Assembly: GCF_003347495.1 (NCBI RefSeq)
Contig: NZ_QCXY01000013.1
Span: forward strand, 62,001-126,000
From: Pleomorphovibrio marinus
GTDB lineage: Bacteria; Bacteroidota; Bacteroidia; Cytophagales; Cyclobacteriaceae
Direction of reading: 5' to 3'
Length of the DNA stretch: 64,000 bases
The stretch's first letter is position 1, and every line of letters begins with the position of its first letter. The notes below the pieces were generated by a model that had not been told where the DNA came from, did not search any database, and worked only from the letters and a program-made list of their open reading frames with translations. A program made the position numbers and the translations under genes. Positions 43,251 to 53,128 of the stretch are shown here, in pieces.

Positions 43251-44204
43251 ATGGGCAACAGCAATTTTCCAACCTTGACAAAAATAAAAGAAGCCTCCCA
43301 AAGGATTAGGCCTTTTATACATAAAACTCCAGTGCTGAAAAGTACAGCCATAGACAAATTGGCCGGATGTAGGGTCTTTTTCAAATGTGAAAACTTCCAA
43401 AAGGTGGGGGCTTTTAAGGCCAGAGGTGCCTCAAATGCGGTTCTAAAATTGCAGGATAGTATAAAACAAAAAGGGGTGGCCACTCACAGTAGTGGCAACC
43501 ACGCAGCGGCTCTTGCTAAGGCTGCTTCTCAAGCTGGCATTCCAAGTTTTATTGTAATGCCAACCTCAGCACCTACTGTAAAAATTGATGCAGTAAAGGA
43601 GTATGGAGGGGAGATTACTTTTTGCGAACCAACCTTGGAAGCTAGGGAAAGGACTTTAATGCAAGTAGTGGAAGAAACAGGAGCTAGCTTTATACCTCCG
43701 TATGATCATTGGGATATTATCGAAGGTCAAGCCACCTGTGCATTGGAGTTTTTAGAAGAAATACCTTCACTGGAAAGTATTATGGCCCCTGTAGGAGGCG
43801 GGGGCTTGTTGGCAGGCACTGCCCTATCAGCCTCCTATCTTTCTTCCACTATAAAAGTATATGGAGCAGAACCCTTGGGTGCTGATGATGCATTTAAGTC
43901 CTTCAAAGCGGGTAAAAGAATCCCAATGACCAACCCCAAAACCATAGCGGATGGCTTATTGACATCCTTGGGGGAAAGGAATTTTTCTGTAATTATGGAA
44001 TTGGTGGAGGATATCCTTACCGTAGAGGATAAAGCCATCGTAACGGCCATGCGGCTCATCTATGAAAGGCTCAAAATCGTGGTGGAACCAAGTTGTGCAG
44101 TTCCATTGGCTGCACTCCTTGCCAATAAGGAGATGTTCCTTGGGCAGGAGGTAGGCATAATTTTGTCAGGGGGGAATGTGGACCTTACTAAGCTTCCTTT
44201 TTAA
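43251..44204 (+). CDS. PLP-dependent threonine dehydratase / serine racemase
   Basis: 317 residues from ATG 43251; an earlier reading would start in the stem-loop. KCENFQKVGAFKARGASNAV holds the PLP lysine in the FKARGA box; HSSGNHAAALA binds the substrate, GGGGLLAG the phosphate, and the end has LSGGNVDL. These are fold-type II features of IlvA/serine racemase. The ~320 length lacks the regulatory ACT domain of biosynthetic IlvA, so catabolic dehydratase or racemase is more likely. Closeness to the NRPS invites the idea that it supplies a D-amino acid, which is unproven. Confidence 0.85.
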   Translation: MGNSNFPTLTKIKEASQRIRPFIHKTPVLKSTAIDKLAGCRVFFKCENFQKVGAFKARGASNAVLKLQDSIKQKGVATHSSGNHAAALAKAASQAGIPSFIVMPTSAPTVKIDAVKEYGGEITFCEPTLEARERTLMQVVEETGASFIPPYDHWDIIEGQATCALEFLEEIPSLESIMAPVGGGGLLAGTALSASYLSSTIKVYGAEPLGADDAFKSFKAGKRIPMTNPKTIADGLLTSLGERNFSVIMELVEDILTVEDKAIVTAMRLIYERLKIVVEPSCAVPLAALLANKEMFLGQEVGIILSGGNVDLTKLPF

Positions 44205-45355
44205 AGCTTTTCCAGATAAAGTTCGCTAAGGACTTTCACCACCTCTTCGATTTCAGAGGTTGTGTTGTACCTGCTAAAGGAGAAACGAACCGACTCTCTT
44301 TCCGCCGAACTATCGAGTGCCCTCAATACATGGGATCCGAGAGTGGCTCCACTGCTACATGCGGAACCTCCAGAGGCAGAGATTCCATGAAGGTCCAAAT
44401 TGAACAACAGCATTCCTTCGTTTTTCTTGGAAGCAGGCAAGCATACATTGAGTACGGTGTATAAACTATGTTCTAGATCACCGGAGGCTCCATTAAAAGA
44501 AACTTCGGGAAGTGCCTTGCTCAGCTTTTCGATGAATAACTTCTTTAGCCCCAGAATTTGGGTTTTATGGGAATCCATTTCCTCATAAGCCAAGGATAAA
44601 GCTTTTGCCAGCCCTACGATACCATACACATTTTCGGTGCCGCCTCGCATATTGCGCTCTTGCGAACCTCCTACTAAAAGGGGATGGATCTTGTGTGGTT
44701 TTTTAATATACAAAAACCCAACTCCTTTCGGCCCATGAAATTTATGTGCTGAACCTACTATGGATTGAACCTGCAGGCTTTGTAAGTCATGTTGATAGTG
44801 CCCCATGGTCTGTACGGTGTCGGAATGAAAAAAGGCCCCTTTTTCCTGACATATTTCTGAGATACTTTTTAGTTCTATCAGGTTTCCAATCTCATTGTTA
44901 CCATGCATAAGGGTAACAAGTGAATCAGGCTCTTTTTCTAGCCATTGAGTTAATTGGTTGTAGTCCAAGTTTCCGTTTTGATCCACTTCTAATAACCTTA
45001 ATGGAATGCTATTAAGTTGGGCGCACTTTTCTGCTGCATGCAATACAGCATGATGTTCTATGGGAGAGGTGATAATCTGTTTTAGGCCTAGGGATTGCAC
45101 GGCGCCATGAATAATCGTATTATCTGCTTCTGTGCCACCCGAGGTAAAAAAAATCTCTCCTGCTGTAACATTGAGCAGGCCGGCAACTTGTTTCCTGGCT
45201 TTCTCTATTGCCGTCCTAACTTGTCTGCCATGGGAATGCACGGCTGAAGGATTCCCGAAATAGGTTTCCAAGTAAGGGGTCATAGCTTCCAATACCCTAG
45301 GGTCTAGGGCAGTGGTAGCCGCATTATCCAAATAGATTTGGTTTTTTGTAGGCAT
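44201..45355 (-). CDS. Cysteine desulfurase (NifS/IscS-like)
   Basis: 384 residues. IYLDNAATTALDPRVLEAM, TSGGTEADNTII, SAHKFHGPKGVGFLYI (Lys of PLP in HKFHGPKG) and GGTENVYG are clear. The active-site loop SGGSACSSGA carries the Cys. The shape fits group I (NifS/IscS-like). It is convergent with the PLP enzyme, overlapping it by 4 bp. It would supply sulfur for FeS clusters or tRNA thiolation. Confidence 0.93.
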   Translation of the reverse strand: MPTKNQIYLDNAATTALDPRVLEAMTPYLETYFGNPSAVHSHGRQVRTAIEKARKQVAGLLNVTAGEIFFTSGGTEADNTIIHGAVQSLGLKQIITSPIEHHAVLHAAEKCAQLNSIPLRLLEVDQNGNLDYNQLTQWLEKEPDSLVTLMHGNNEIGNLIELKSISEICQEKGAFFHSDTVQTMGHYQHDLQSLQVQSIVGSAHKFHGPKGVGFLYIKKPHKIHPLLVGGSQERNMRGGTENVYGIVGLAKALSLAYEEMDSHKTQILGLKKLFIEKLSKALPEVSFNGASGDLEHSLYTVLNVCLPASKKNEGMLLFNLDLHGISASGGSACSSGATLGSHVLRALDSSAERESVRFSFSRYNTTSEIEEVVKVLSELYLEKL

Positions 45356-45377
45356 GATGCAGTCCGATTTCGATGAG

Positions 45378-46769
45378 TCACTTTACAGAAGATACAATCT
45401 CTTTGATATCTGAGATAAGTTTGTTTGCTAAATGATCTGCGGTTACTGATGTTTCGGATTCGGAGTAAATTCGAATGATGGGCTCGGTGTTTGATTTTCT
45501 CAAGTGAACCCATTCCTTTTCAAATTCTATTTTTACTCCATCTACATCATTAATGGGATGTTTACTGTATTTGTTTTTAATTTCTTCTAATATATGATCC
45601 ACGTCAATTTGTGGGGTTAGCTCAATTTTATTTTTTGAGATATGATAGTTGGGATAAGTTGCCCGTAGTCGGCTTATGGTTTTGCCAAATTTGGCCAAGT
45701 GGGTCAGAAACAATCCTATCCCTACCAAAGCATCCCTTCCGTAATGAGAATCAGGATAAATGACACCTCCATTACCCTCACCCCCAATTACGGCTTCCAT
45801 TTCCTTCATCTTATCCACTACGTTCACCTCTCCAACAGCGGAGGCAAAATAATTCCCTCCCCTTTTTAGGGTAACGTCTTTGAGCGCCCTAGTAGAACTT
45901 AGGTTGGAAACAGTGTTTCCGGTTTTATGCGAAAGCACATAATCTGCCACGGCTACCAAGGTGTATTCTTCCCCAAAAAAGCTTCCATCTTCGTTTAATA
46001 GGGCTAACCTGTCCACATCAGGATCTACCACAATTCCCAAATCATAAGATCCGTTTTGTAGTTTTTGAGAAATATCCCTGAGGTGCTCTGGCAGGGGCTC
46101 CGGATTATGCGCGAAATTACCATCTGCCTTAGTAAATAGTCCTTCTACCGTTTCCACTCCCAAAGCTTTTAGCAATTTTGGAATTACGATACCCCCTGTG
46201 GAATTGACACAATCTATAACGACCTTGAAATTTCTGGCGGCGATCGCTTCCTTGTCCACCAACTCAAGGTTCAATACATGGGCGATGTGTTTGTCGAAAT
46301 AGTCCTCTCTCAGGGTGTAACTCCCCAGTTTTTTGACAGTTGCAAATGAAAACTCTTCTTTTTCAGCGATTTGTAATACCTTCTCCCCTTCTTCAAAATT
46401 AATAAATTCTCCATGTTGATTCAAAAGTTTAAGGGCATTCCATTGTATGGGATTATGGCTTGCAGTGATAATAATGCCCCCTCCTGCATTTTCCCAAGGT
46501 ACAGCAAGTTCTACTGTAGGGGTGGTACTCAGACCCAAATCTATGACGTGGATTCCCATTCCCTGAAGAGTGGCACTGACAAGTTGGGAAACCATGCTAC
46601 CTGAGATACGGGCATCCCTGCCAATAACTACTTTGGGAATTTGTGAGGTATCTAACACCCATTGCCCATAGGCAGCTGAAAACTTAACGATGTCCAAGGG
46701 AGACAAACCTTCTCCAGGCTTTCCACCTATGGTACCTCTGATTCCAGATATTGACTTTATTAATGCCAC
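45378..46769 (-). CDS. glmM: Phosphoglucosamine mutase GlmM
   Basis: 463 residues. The phosphoserine loop IITASHNP, metal loop DPDVDR, sugar loop GEGNGG and phosphate loop RKSNTEPIIRIY are in the order of alpha-D-phosphohexomutases. The start IKSISGIRGTIGG is GlmM-like. It interconverts glucosamine-6- and -1-phosphate for peptidoglycan; a phosphomannomutase role cannot be ruled out. It is cotranscribed with the cysteine desulfurase 22 bp downstream. Confidence 0.88.
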   Translation of the reverse strand: MALIKSISGIRGTIGGKPGEGLSPLDIVKFSAAYGQWVLDTSQIPKVVIGRDARISGSMVSQLVSATLQGMGIHVIDLGLSTTPTVELAVPWENAGGGIIITASHNPIQWNALKLLNQHGEFINFEEGEKVLQIAEKEEFSFATVKKLGSYTLREDYFDKHIAHVLNLELVDKEAIAARNFKVVIDCVNSTGGIVIPKLLKALGVETVEGLFTKADGNFAHNPEPLPEHLRDISQKLQNGSYDLGIVVDPDVDRLALLNEDGSFFGEEYTLVAVADYVLSHKTGNTVSNLSSTRALKDVTLKRGGNYFASAVGEVNVVDKMKEMEAVIGGEGNGGVIYPDSHYGRDALVGIGLFLTHLAKFGKTISRLRATYPNYHISKNKIELTPQIDVDHILEEIKNKYSKHPINDVDGVKIEFEKEWVHLRKSNTEPIIRIYSESETSVTADHLANKLISDIKEIVSSVK

Positions 46770-46822
46770 TAAAATAAAATGGTTAGTTGAATGAAAAATT
46801 AAGTAATACTGTTACTCCAAGA

Positions 46823-47053
46823 TCACTTAAATTTAGCCATGGCCTTATCCACTTCATTGTCAGGGTTGCCACAGGCGGATTCTTGATCCACCTTCTTTCC
46901 ACAATATCCGCAGGTATCCCCATCTTTATTAAGATAGGGATTCTGTGAGGCACAGGTTCCCTTGAATTGGCCATCCTTCAAAAAGATAAGTCGCACTGAC
47001 ATCATGATAAAGAATAATGCAACAAAGGCCAGTGTCAAATATACAGTTGTCAT
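46823..47053 (-). CDS. Membrane-anchored protein with C-x-x-C
   Basis: 76 residues: one transmembrane segment (about residues 4-25, VYLTLAFVALFFIMMSVRLIF), then a conserved KGTCASQNPYLNKDGDTCGYCGKK with four cysteines able to bind zinc. Short proteins of this form are common in Bacteroidota. Its divergent neighbour is mazG. The role is unknown. Confidence 0.65.
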   Translation of the reverse strand: MTTVYLTLAFVALFFIMMSVRLIFLKDGQFKGTCASQNPYLNKDGDTCGYCGKKVDQESACGNPDNEVDKAMAKFK

Positions 47054-47123
47054 AATAAATTAATTTCTACAAATTTACACAATACTTTCAAAACGTTAAC
47101 CGATAAGCATTAGTTTCCACACC

Positions 47124-47942
47124 ATGAATCAAAGCAATAGGAAAGAGGCTAGGCTCAAAGCCTTCGAAGAGTTACTGAATATTATGGAAGAGCTAAGGGA
47201 AAAATGTCCATGGGACAGAAAACAGACCATGGAAAGCCTCAGGCACTTGACAATAGAGGAAACCTTTGAACTTTCAGATGCCATTATGGAGGGAGACTTC
47301 GAGGAGGTTAAGAAAGAAATTGGGGACTTGCTACTTCACTTGGTTTTTTATGCCAAAATAGCGGAGGAAAAAAAAGAGTTTGATATTGAGGATGTCATCA
47401 AAGCAATAAACGAGAAATTGATTCGAAGGCATCCTCACATATATGGGGAAACAGAAGCGAAAGACGAGGAAGCAGTCAAACAGAATTGGGAAAAAATAAA
47501 GCTTCAGGAAAAAGGAGAAAAAAACAAGAGTGTACTTGGGGGTGTTCCAAAATCCCTTCCGGCACTTATAAAGGCCATGCGTATTCAAGAAAAAGCCAGA
47601 GGGGTTGGGTTTGACTGGGAGGAGAAAGCTCAGGTTTGGGAGAAAGTAGAAGAGGAGATGCGTGAATTCAAAGAAGTCAACGATGCAGAATCCAATGGGG
47701 TGATCGATATAGAAAGGGCAAGTGCTGAATTTGGAGATTTGTTGTTTTCCTTAATCAACTATGCGAGGTTTATAGAAGTAAACCCAGAAGAGGCACTGGA
47801 AAGGACCAACCGTAAATTTATTAGAAGGTTTCAGTACTTGGAGAGCTCCTCCAGGCAAGCGGGAAAAGTACTAAGCGAAATGAGTTTGAGTGATATGGAT
47901 AAATATTGGGAGGAAGCAAAAAAGCTCGAATCCGGAACATAA
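47124..47942 (+). CDS. mazG: Nucleoside triphosphate pyrophosphohydrolase MazG
   Basis: 272 residues. Two MazG units are present: LNIMEELREKCPWDRKQTMESLRHLTIEETFELSDAI...EVKKEIGDLLLHLVFYA, and a second near residues 150-215 (IEDRFASAEFGDLLFSLINYARF-like). The ExxE...ExxD metal-binding motifs are intact. It removes non-canonical NTPs. It ends just before a region with DnaA boxes. Confidence 0.93.
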   Translation: MNQSNRKEARLKAFEELLNIMEELREKCPWDRKQTMESLRHLTIEETFELSDAIMEGDFEEVKKEIGDLLLHLVFYAKIAEEKKEFDIEDVIKAINEKLIRRHPHIYGETEAKDEEAVKQNWEKIKLQEKGEKNKSVLGGVPKSLPALIKAMRIQEKARGVGFDWEEKAQVWEKVEEEMREFKEVNDAESNGVIDIERASAEFGDLLFSLINYARFIEVNPEEALERTNRKFIRRFQYLESSSRQAGKVLSEMSLSDMDKYWEEAKKLESGT

Positions 47943-48072
47943 CGGGCACAAATTAGTACCATAATTACATCTTCGAATAATTATTTAAATAAATAGCCAG
48001 TTTTTCGAAAAAAACTCAGTTTTTTAACCAAAAAATTAAGCGAAGTCGTTGTATGACCTCAAATCCAGCTAT

Positions 48073-48178
48073 TTATCCACAAATTGTATTTTTTGAATAT
48101 ACGCATAAGTAGTTATAAATCAACAAATTAACATGTTAAGTAAATGTTATGTGGATAATTGTTGATAAATGTGGATAA
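48073..48178. other. DnaA-box cluster, candidate oriC
   Basis: The 385-bp gap between mazG and GH3 is very AT-rich. It holds a perfect TTATCCACA (48073-48081) and, on the opposite strand, perfect TGTGGATAA at 48150-48158 and 48170-48178, with a one-mismatch copy (TGTTGATAA) at 48160-48168, all three in a 10-bp ladder. Genes on both sides are transcribed toward this site, which is not the usual leading-strand pattern. Confidence 0.55.
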
Positions 48179-48327
48179 ACTCAGCAATTTGATGAGCACT
48201 AAGCCTATACAAAGTTGGAACGGGTTTTTTGACCTGAGGTCAATAGTGAGATGGTGTTTATACGGTCAAAAATATGTTGTTCATATCACTATTTCCCTAA
48301 TGGCTCAGGATTGAAATTGTTCAATTT

Positions 48328-49848
48328 TTATTGGATAAACGAAAGTATATCTTCCAAATAATCCCTGCTGTTGAAAAGGCGTGGGACCTTGTTTTGTCCC
48401 CCTAACTTGCCTTTGGATCTAAGCCAGTTTTCAAAGGTGCCCTCCTTCGCAAAATGAACAATGGGAGGTTGCAAAGCCATGTCCCTATACCTTTTGGCAT
48501 CATAATCCGAATTCAGCTCACGTAAATTTTCGTCAAGCTTTTTGGAAAAAGCATTTTTGTCATTAGGAGGAATGGCAAATTCCACTATCCATTCATGGCT
48601 CCCTTTGGTGCCATTTTCACCAAAATAAACTGGTGCGGCAGTAAAGTTTTTGATAGCCGCTCCTGTAGCTTGAGAGGCCAGCTCAATGGCTCTCTCAGCG
48701 TTTTCCACAATGATTTCCTCACCGAATGCATTCAAAAAATGTTTGGTGCGTCCAGAAATTTTGATCCTGTAGGGTTTTATGGACGTGAACTTTACGGTGT
48801 CCCCAATTTTATACCGCCACAACCCTCCATTGGTGGATATGATCATGGCGTAATTCCTGTTTGTTTTTACGTCTTCGAGTGGTAAGGCTTGGGGGTTTTC
48901 TTTTTCCCAATCCTCCATCGGGATGAATTCATAAAAAATGCCATAGTCTAACATCAGAAGCAACTCATCGGAATCAGGCTGATCCTGAATCCCGAAAAAA
49001 CCCTCGGAGGCGTTGTAGGTCTCCATATAGCGCATTTTGGGGATGGGAATCAACTTTTTGAAAAGCTCCCTATAGGGCCCAAATGCAACAGCACCATGGA
49101 AAAAAACCTCCAAATTTGGCCAAATTTCTCCAATATGGTTTTTTCCCGTGATTTCTAGTATTTTTTGTAAAAGCACCAGGGTCCAAGTAGGCACACCGGT
49201 AATGCTGGTTACGTTTTCCTCAATGGTTTCTTCAGCCATTTTAATCATTTTGGCTTCCCATTCGCCCATAAGTGCTGTTTCAAGGCTTGGAGTTCTGGCG
49301 AACTGGGCCCAAAGTGGTAAGTTCTGCATGATTACAGCAGAAATATCCCCAAAAAAACTATTCTTGTTCCCGTCTAACTCATTCACTTGGTGGCTGCCTC
49401 CTATGGAAAGACTCTTGCCGGTAAAAAGTTTGGTGTCGGGAAAATTGTTGATATATAAGGAAATCATGTCCTTTCCTCCCTTAAAATGGCAATCTTCCAA
49501 AGACTCCGTGGAAACAGGAATAAACTTACTCCTTGAGCCAGTGGTGCCGGAGGACTTACTGAACCATTCTATGTCGGTGGGCCAAAGTATCCGTTGGTCC
49601 CCCTTCATGGTTTGTTCTATATAGGGTTTGATTTGTTCATAATCATGGATTGGAACCTGGCTGGCAAAATCCCTGTAAGAGGAAATTTGACCAAATCCAT
49701 ATTTTGTGCCAAACTGCGTGTTCTTTGCGGCATGAATTAATTTAAAAAGGATCTCCTGTTGTACCTCAATGGGGTTGGACTTGAACCGTTCTATCTGGCC
49801 GATTCTGCTCCTGAAAATCCAAGTCATAAAAGTATTGATCACTTCCAT
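48328..49848 (-). CDS. GH3 auxin-responsive-promoter-family acyl-adenylate enzyme
   Basis: 506 residues. WFSKSSGTTGSRSKFIPVS is the ATP motif of the GH3 branch of ANL enzymes, with FFHGAVAFGPYRELF, YNASEGFFGIQ, and KIGDTVKFTS ... ISGRTKHFLNAFGEEI following. In plants such enzymes conjugate amino acids to acids such as jasmonate; bacterial ones are largely uncharacterised. It begins 10 bp after lptB on the same strand. Confidence 0.88.
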   Translation of the reverse strand: MEVINTFMTWIFRSRIGQIERFKSNPIEVQQEILFKLIHAAKNTQFGTKYGFGQISSYRDFASQVPIHDYEQIKPYIEQTMKGDQRILWPTDIEWFSKSSGTTGSRSKFIPVSTESLEDCHFKGGKDMISLYINNFPDTKLFTGKSLSIGGSHQVNELDGNKNSFFGDISAVIMQNLPLWAQFARTPSLETALMGEWEAKMIKMAEETIEENVTSITGVPTWTLVLLQKILEITGKNHIGEIWPNLEVFFHGAVAFGPYRELFKKLIPIPKMRYMETYNASEGFFGIQDQPDSDELLLMLDYGIFYEFIPMEDWEKENPQALPLEDVKTNRNYAMIISTNGGLWRYKIGDTVKFTSIKPYRIKISGRTKHFLNAFGEEIIVENAERAIELASQATGAAIKNFTAAPVYFGENGTKGSHEWIVEFAIPPNDKNAFSKKLDENLRELNSDYDAKRYRDMALQPPIVHFAKEGTFENWLRSKGKLGGQNKVPRLFNSRDYLEDILSFIQ

Positions 49849-49858
49849 AATCTCCTGA

Positions 49859-50590
49859 TTAAATTTTTCTTTTTAACTCAAAATGCTTCCCTAAATACAC
49901 TTTTCGCACCTGTTCGTCGGCTGCTAACTCCTCAGCGGTACCGGCTTTCAACAGCTTACCCTCAAACATAAGGTAGGCCCTGTCCGTGATGGAAAGCGTT
50001 TCATTCACGTTATGGTCTGTAATCAAAATCCCAATATTTTTATTTTTAAGCTTTGCTACTATGGTCTGGATTTCTTCCACAGCTATGGGATCCACCCCTG
50101 CAAAAGGCTCATCAAGTAACACAAAGTTAGGGTTCACAGCCAATGCACGGGCTATTTCCGTCCTTCTTCTTTCGCCACCAGAAAGCACCATTCCAAGGTT
50201 TTTACGTACGTGAGTCAAGCTAAATTCCTCCAGCAAGTTTTCAGTGATCTCTTTTTGTTCCTTCTTTGGCAAATTTGTCATTTCAAGGACAGCCATGATG
50301 TTTTCTTCCACAGTCAATTTCCGGAATACAGATGCCTCCTGCGCAAGATATCCTATACCCAGTTTTGCTCTTTTGTACATAGGTAGCGATGTGATTTCCC
50401 GTTCGTCCAAATACACCTTGCCGCTATTCGGTTTAATCAATCCCACGATCATGTAGAAAGAGGTTGTCTTTCCAGCTCCATTGGGACCCAGTAACCCCAC
50501 AATCTCTCCTTGTTCCACTTGAACCGAGATGTCGTTTACCACACGCTTTCTCTTATAAATCTTGACAAGGTTATTTGCTTTTAAAATCAT
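49859..50590 (-). CDS. lptB: LPS export ABC ATPase LptB
   Basis: 243 residues. Walker [19 protein letters not shown]-loop [18 protein letters not shown], signature [15 protein letters not shown], Walker [14 protein letters not shown] and switch His in [10 protein letters not shown] are complete. The phrase [10 protein letters not shown] and the size are LptB-like. It powers LPS transport across the envelope with LptFG. It is 3 bp after recJ. Confidence 0.93.
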   Translation of the reverse strand: MILKANNLVKIYKRKRVVNDISVQVEQGEIVGLLGPNGAGKTTSFYMIVGLIKPNSGKVYLDEREITSLPMYKRAKLGIGYLAQEASVFRKLTVEENIMAVLEMTNLPKKEQKEITENLLEEFSLTHVRKNLGMVLSGGERRRTEIARALAVNPNFVLLDEPFAGVDPIAVEEIQTIVAKLKNKNIGILITDHNVNETLSITDRAYLMFEGKLLKAGTAEELAADEQVRKVYLGKHFELKRKI

Positions 50591-50593
50591 CTT

Positions 50594-52294
50594 TTAATCA
50601 AATTTTATATCCTTCACATTTAATTGAAGGGTGCTGAGGTCCCGAAATGTGTTTTCCCTCATTTCAAATGCAATATTAAACCGCATTTTACTCTTAATGA
50701 AATCATAGTATTTGGCAAACCCAAAACCTATGCATACTGGCCTTGTTTCTTGTCCATCTTGCACGATTTCAAATCTCAAATGTTTTTCTTTCAAAATCCG
50801 AATGTTTTCTGCATATACCTGATAGGCGCAAAATATGGGTTCAGGATTTCCTGGGCCAAAAGGAGCCATTTGTCTTAGGATGTTATAAAACTTAAAATTA
50901 ATCTGATCAAGTAGCAGCTCGTCATCAATTTCCAGGGTAGGCCTTAGGTGGTTGTCTTGGATCCGGGCACTAACTTCTTGCTCAAATCTTTCCTGAAATG
51001 CAGGTACATTTTCTACAGAGAGGGTGAGTCCCGCTGCATATTTGTGCCCCCCAAACTGCTCCAATAGATCACTGCAGGCGGCAATGGCTTCATAAATATC
51101 AAACTCAAACACCGACCTTGCACTTCCTGTGGCCTTATTGTTGGACTCTGTCAGGATTATGGTTGGCCTGTAATATTTTTCTATACATCTGGATGCCACT
51201 ATTCCTATCACCCCTTTGTGCCAATTGTGCTTATATAGGACCGTACTTTTCTTGGACCCATTGGCCTCTCGAATTGCAATCATCTGAAGGGCTTCACGAG
51301 TGATGTTTTCATCAAAGTTCTTTCTCGTGCTGTTAACATCCTCCACGAGTTCGGCCCTTCTAACGGCCTCGTCCAAATCCTTGGATAAAAGTAACTCTAC
51401 GGAAGCTTTGGCATGTTCTATTCTGCCTGAAGCGTTTATCCTTGGGCCTATCTTGAACACAATGTCTGTGATGTCTATATCCTTTGCAACCTTTCCTTTT
51501 AAGATCAAGGCCTTCAGCCCTGGCCTAGGGTTGTTGTTGATCCTCTCTATCCCGTAGAAAGCAAAAATCCTGTTTTCGCCTTGAATAGGGACAATATCCG
51601 AAGCAATGCTGACGGCAAGCAAATCCAAATAACCGTACATTTTGTCCAGATCCCTGCCAGTGCGTTGGGAAAAGGCTTGGATCAACTTAAACCCTACCCC
51701 GCACCCGCTAAGCTCTTTAAAAGGATAGTCACAATCCCTCCTTTTTGGATCTAAAACCGCTACCGCATCTGGGAGGACTTCCCCAGGGGTATGGTGATCA
51801 CATATGATGAAGTCCAGACCAAGTGAATTAGCGAGCTGGACCCTGTCGATGGCCTTTATCCCACAATCCAGTGACACCACTAATCTAAAACCATTTTCGG
51901 CAGCATACCGAATACCTTTTTCGGATACACCATATCCTTCTTTATAACGGTCAGGAATATAAAAATCCACCAAATCATAAAATTCAGAAAGAAACCCTAA
52001 AAACATGGCCACAGATGTGGTCCCATCCACATCGTAGTCACCATAAACGAGGATTTTTTCCTTATTTTCAATGGCACTCTGCAGTCGGGTTACCGCTTTT
52101 TCCATGTCCTTCATCAAAAAAGGATCGTGGAGCTTGTCGAGGTCAGGACGGAAAAAGTTTTTGGCCTTTTGGAAATTGTCCACACCCCTGTTGACCAAAA
52201 CGTTGGCCAACGTTGGGTTTACATTTATTTCTTGACTTAGCAGTTCCACTTTTACAGCTTCTGCCTTATCTTTAATTTTCCACCTAAAGTCCAT
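50594..52294 (-). CDS. recJ: Single-stranded-DNA exonuclease RecJ
   Basis: 566 residues from ATG 52294 (an earlier TTG at 52315 is unlikely). The DHH motifs are complete: ILVYGDYDVDGTTSVAM, VVSLDCGIKAI, FIICDHHTPG with AVLDPKR, and DHHA1-side GHKYAAGLTL. A C-terminal OB-like domain follows. RecJ degrades 5'-3' in repair and recombination. Adjacent lptB and GH3 suggest a housekeeping operon. Confidence 0.93.
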   Translation of the reverse strand: MDFRWKIKDKAEAVKVELLSQEINVNPTLANVLVNRGVDNFQKAKNFFRPDLDKLHDPFLMKDMEKAVTRLQSAIENKEKILVYGDYDVDGTTSVAMFLGFLSEFYDLVDFYIPDRYKEGYGVSEKGIRYAAENGFRLVVSLDCGIKAIDRVQLANSLGLDFIICDHHTPGEVLPDAVAVLDPKRRDCDYPFKELSGCGVGFKLIQAFSQRTGRDLDKMYGYLDLLAVSIASDIVPIQGENRIFAFYGIERINNNPRPGLKALILKGKVAKDIDITDIVFKIGPRINASGRIEHAKASVELLLSKDLDEAVRRAELVEDVNSTRKNFDENITREALQMIAIREANGSKKSTVLYKHNWHKGVIGIVASRCIEKYYRPTIILTESNNKATGSARSVFEFDIYEAIAACSDLLEQFGGHKYAAGLTLSVENVPAFQERFEQEVSARIQDNHLRPTLEIDDELLLDQINFKFYNILRQMAPFGPGNPEPIFCAYQVYAENIRILKEKHLRFEIVQDGQETRPVCIGFGFAKYYDFIKSKMRFNIAFEMRENTFRDLSTLQLNVKDIKFD

Positions 52295-52406
52295 AGTGAC
52301 TAAATTACGAAACAATAGGCTAGTTTGCTGAAAAATGCAGACAATTGTTCTAAAGGGAAAAGCTTTAAAAACCTAATAGGTAAAAGATCAGGGTCTTACC
52401 AAATAT

Positions 52407-53033
52407 TTAATCTAAAGTAGAAAGGACCTCTTTTAGAGGAACCCTATTGCCATCTTTAAAAGGAACTACCCAGGCCCCTTTTAGCCCTAATTTCCTCAGC
52501 TCTTTTTTTAACTTATCGGCTTCCTCGTAATCCCTAAAATAACCGACCAGGTATTTTAAGAAGCCATCTTCCATCGTGATATCCAGATTTGGGCTCCCTT
52601 GTGCGAAGGACTGGGCATCCTTTTCTTCAATGGCTCCTATCTGAACCCTAAATGCTACACCCTCATTCCAACGATCCTTTTCTTGATTGGTAGTGGCCTC
52701 ATCTATTTGGCCATCATTTGCTTTTACCTTTTGTGAAAGGGATTGATTTTCTTTCTCAAGTTGACTTAGGCGGTCTCTTAGGGTACCGGTACTTTTTTCT
52801 TGCTGCTCAAGTTTGCGCTCAAGGCGGGAATTAGCATCTCTTAAAGAATCTTCCATGGAAGCCAATTTTTCCTTTTCCTCTACCATTTGTTTTAGCTCCT
52901 CCGGACTCAGTGCTCTCCGTTCCCTTTTCCACTTTTTCTTTTCCTCTTTAGAAAGCTGTGCTTGGGAAATAAAGGGGATCATCAAAAACACCAATAAAGT
53001 GAAAATAAATAGATTGTTTAATTTTGGTTTCAT
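52407..53033 (-). CDS. Secreted coiled-coil protein with SPOR-like C-terminus
   Basis: 208 residues. Signal peptide with cleavage about ISQAQ, then a long charged coiled coil (residues 28-115, KKWKRERRALSPEELKQMVEEKEK), and a C-terminal ~80 residues (FRVQIGAIEEKDAQSF...GFLKYLVGYFRDYEEADKLKKELRKLGLKGAWVVPFKDGNRV) with the strand-helix pattern of SPOR peptidoglycan-binding domains. It is likely periplasmic. The SPOR call is by pattern. Confidence 0.7.
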   Translation of the reverse strand: MKPKLNNLFIFTLLVFLMIPFISQAQLSKEEKKKWKRERRALSPEELKQMVEEKEKLASMEDSLRDANSRLERKLEQQEKSTGTLRDRLSQLEKENQSLSQKVKANDGQIDEATTNQEKDRWNEGVAFRVQIGAIEEKDAQSFAQGSPNLDITMEDGFLKYLVGYFRDYEEADKLKKELRKLGLKGAWVVPFKDGNRVPLKEVLSTLD

Positions 53034-53128
53034 GAGACAAATAGTTGGTAGTTAAGAAAATGACTATTCAATAAATGAAAGTTAACAAAAAAAACGCAAA
53101 AAACGGGCTGATTTGTTCTTTTAAGGCA

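Noticed and set aside
48073-48178. dif or terminus site instead of oriC, because flanking genes converge
   Set aside because: No XerCD-like 28-bp site was seen and DnaA boxes favour an origin; only skew can settle it.
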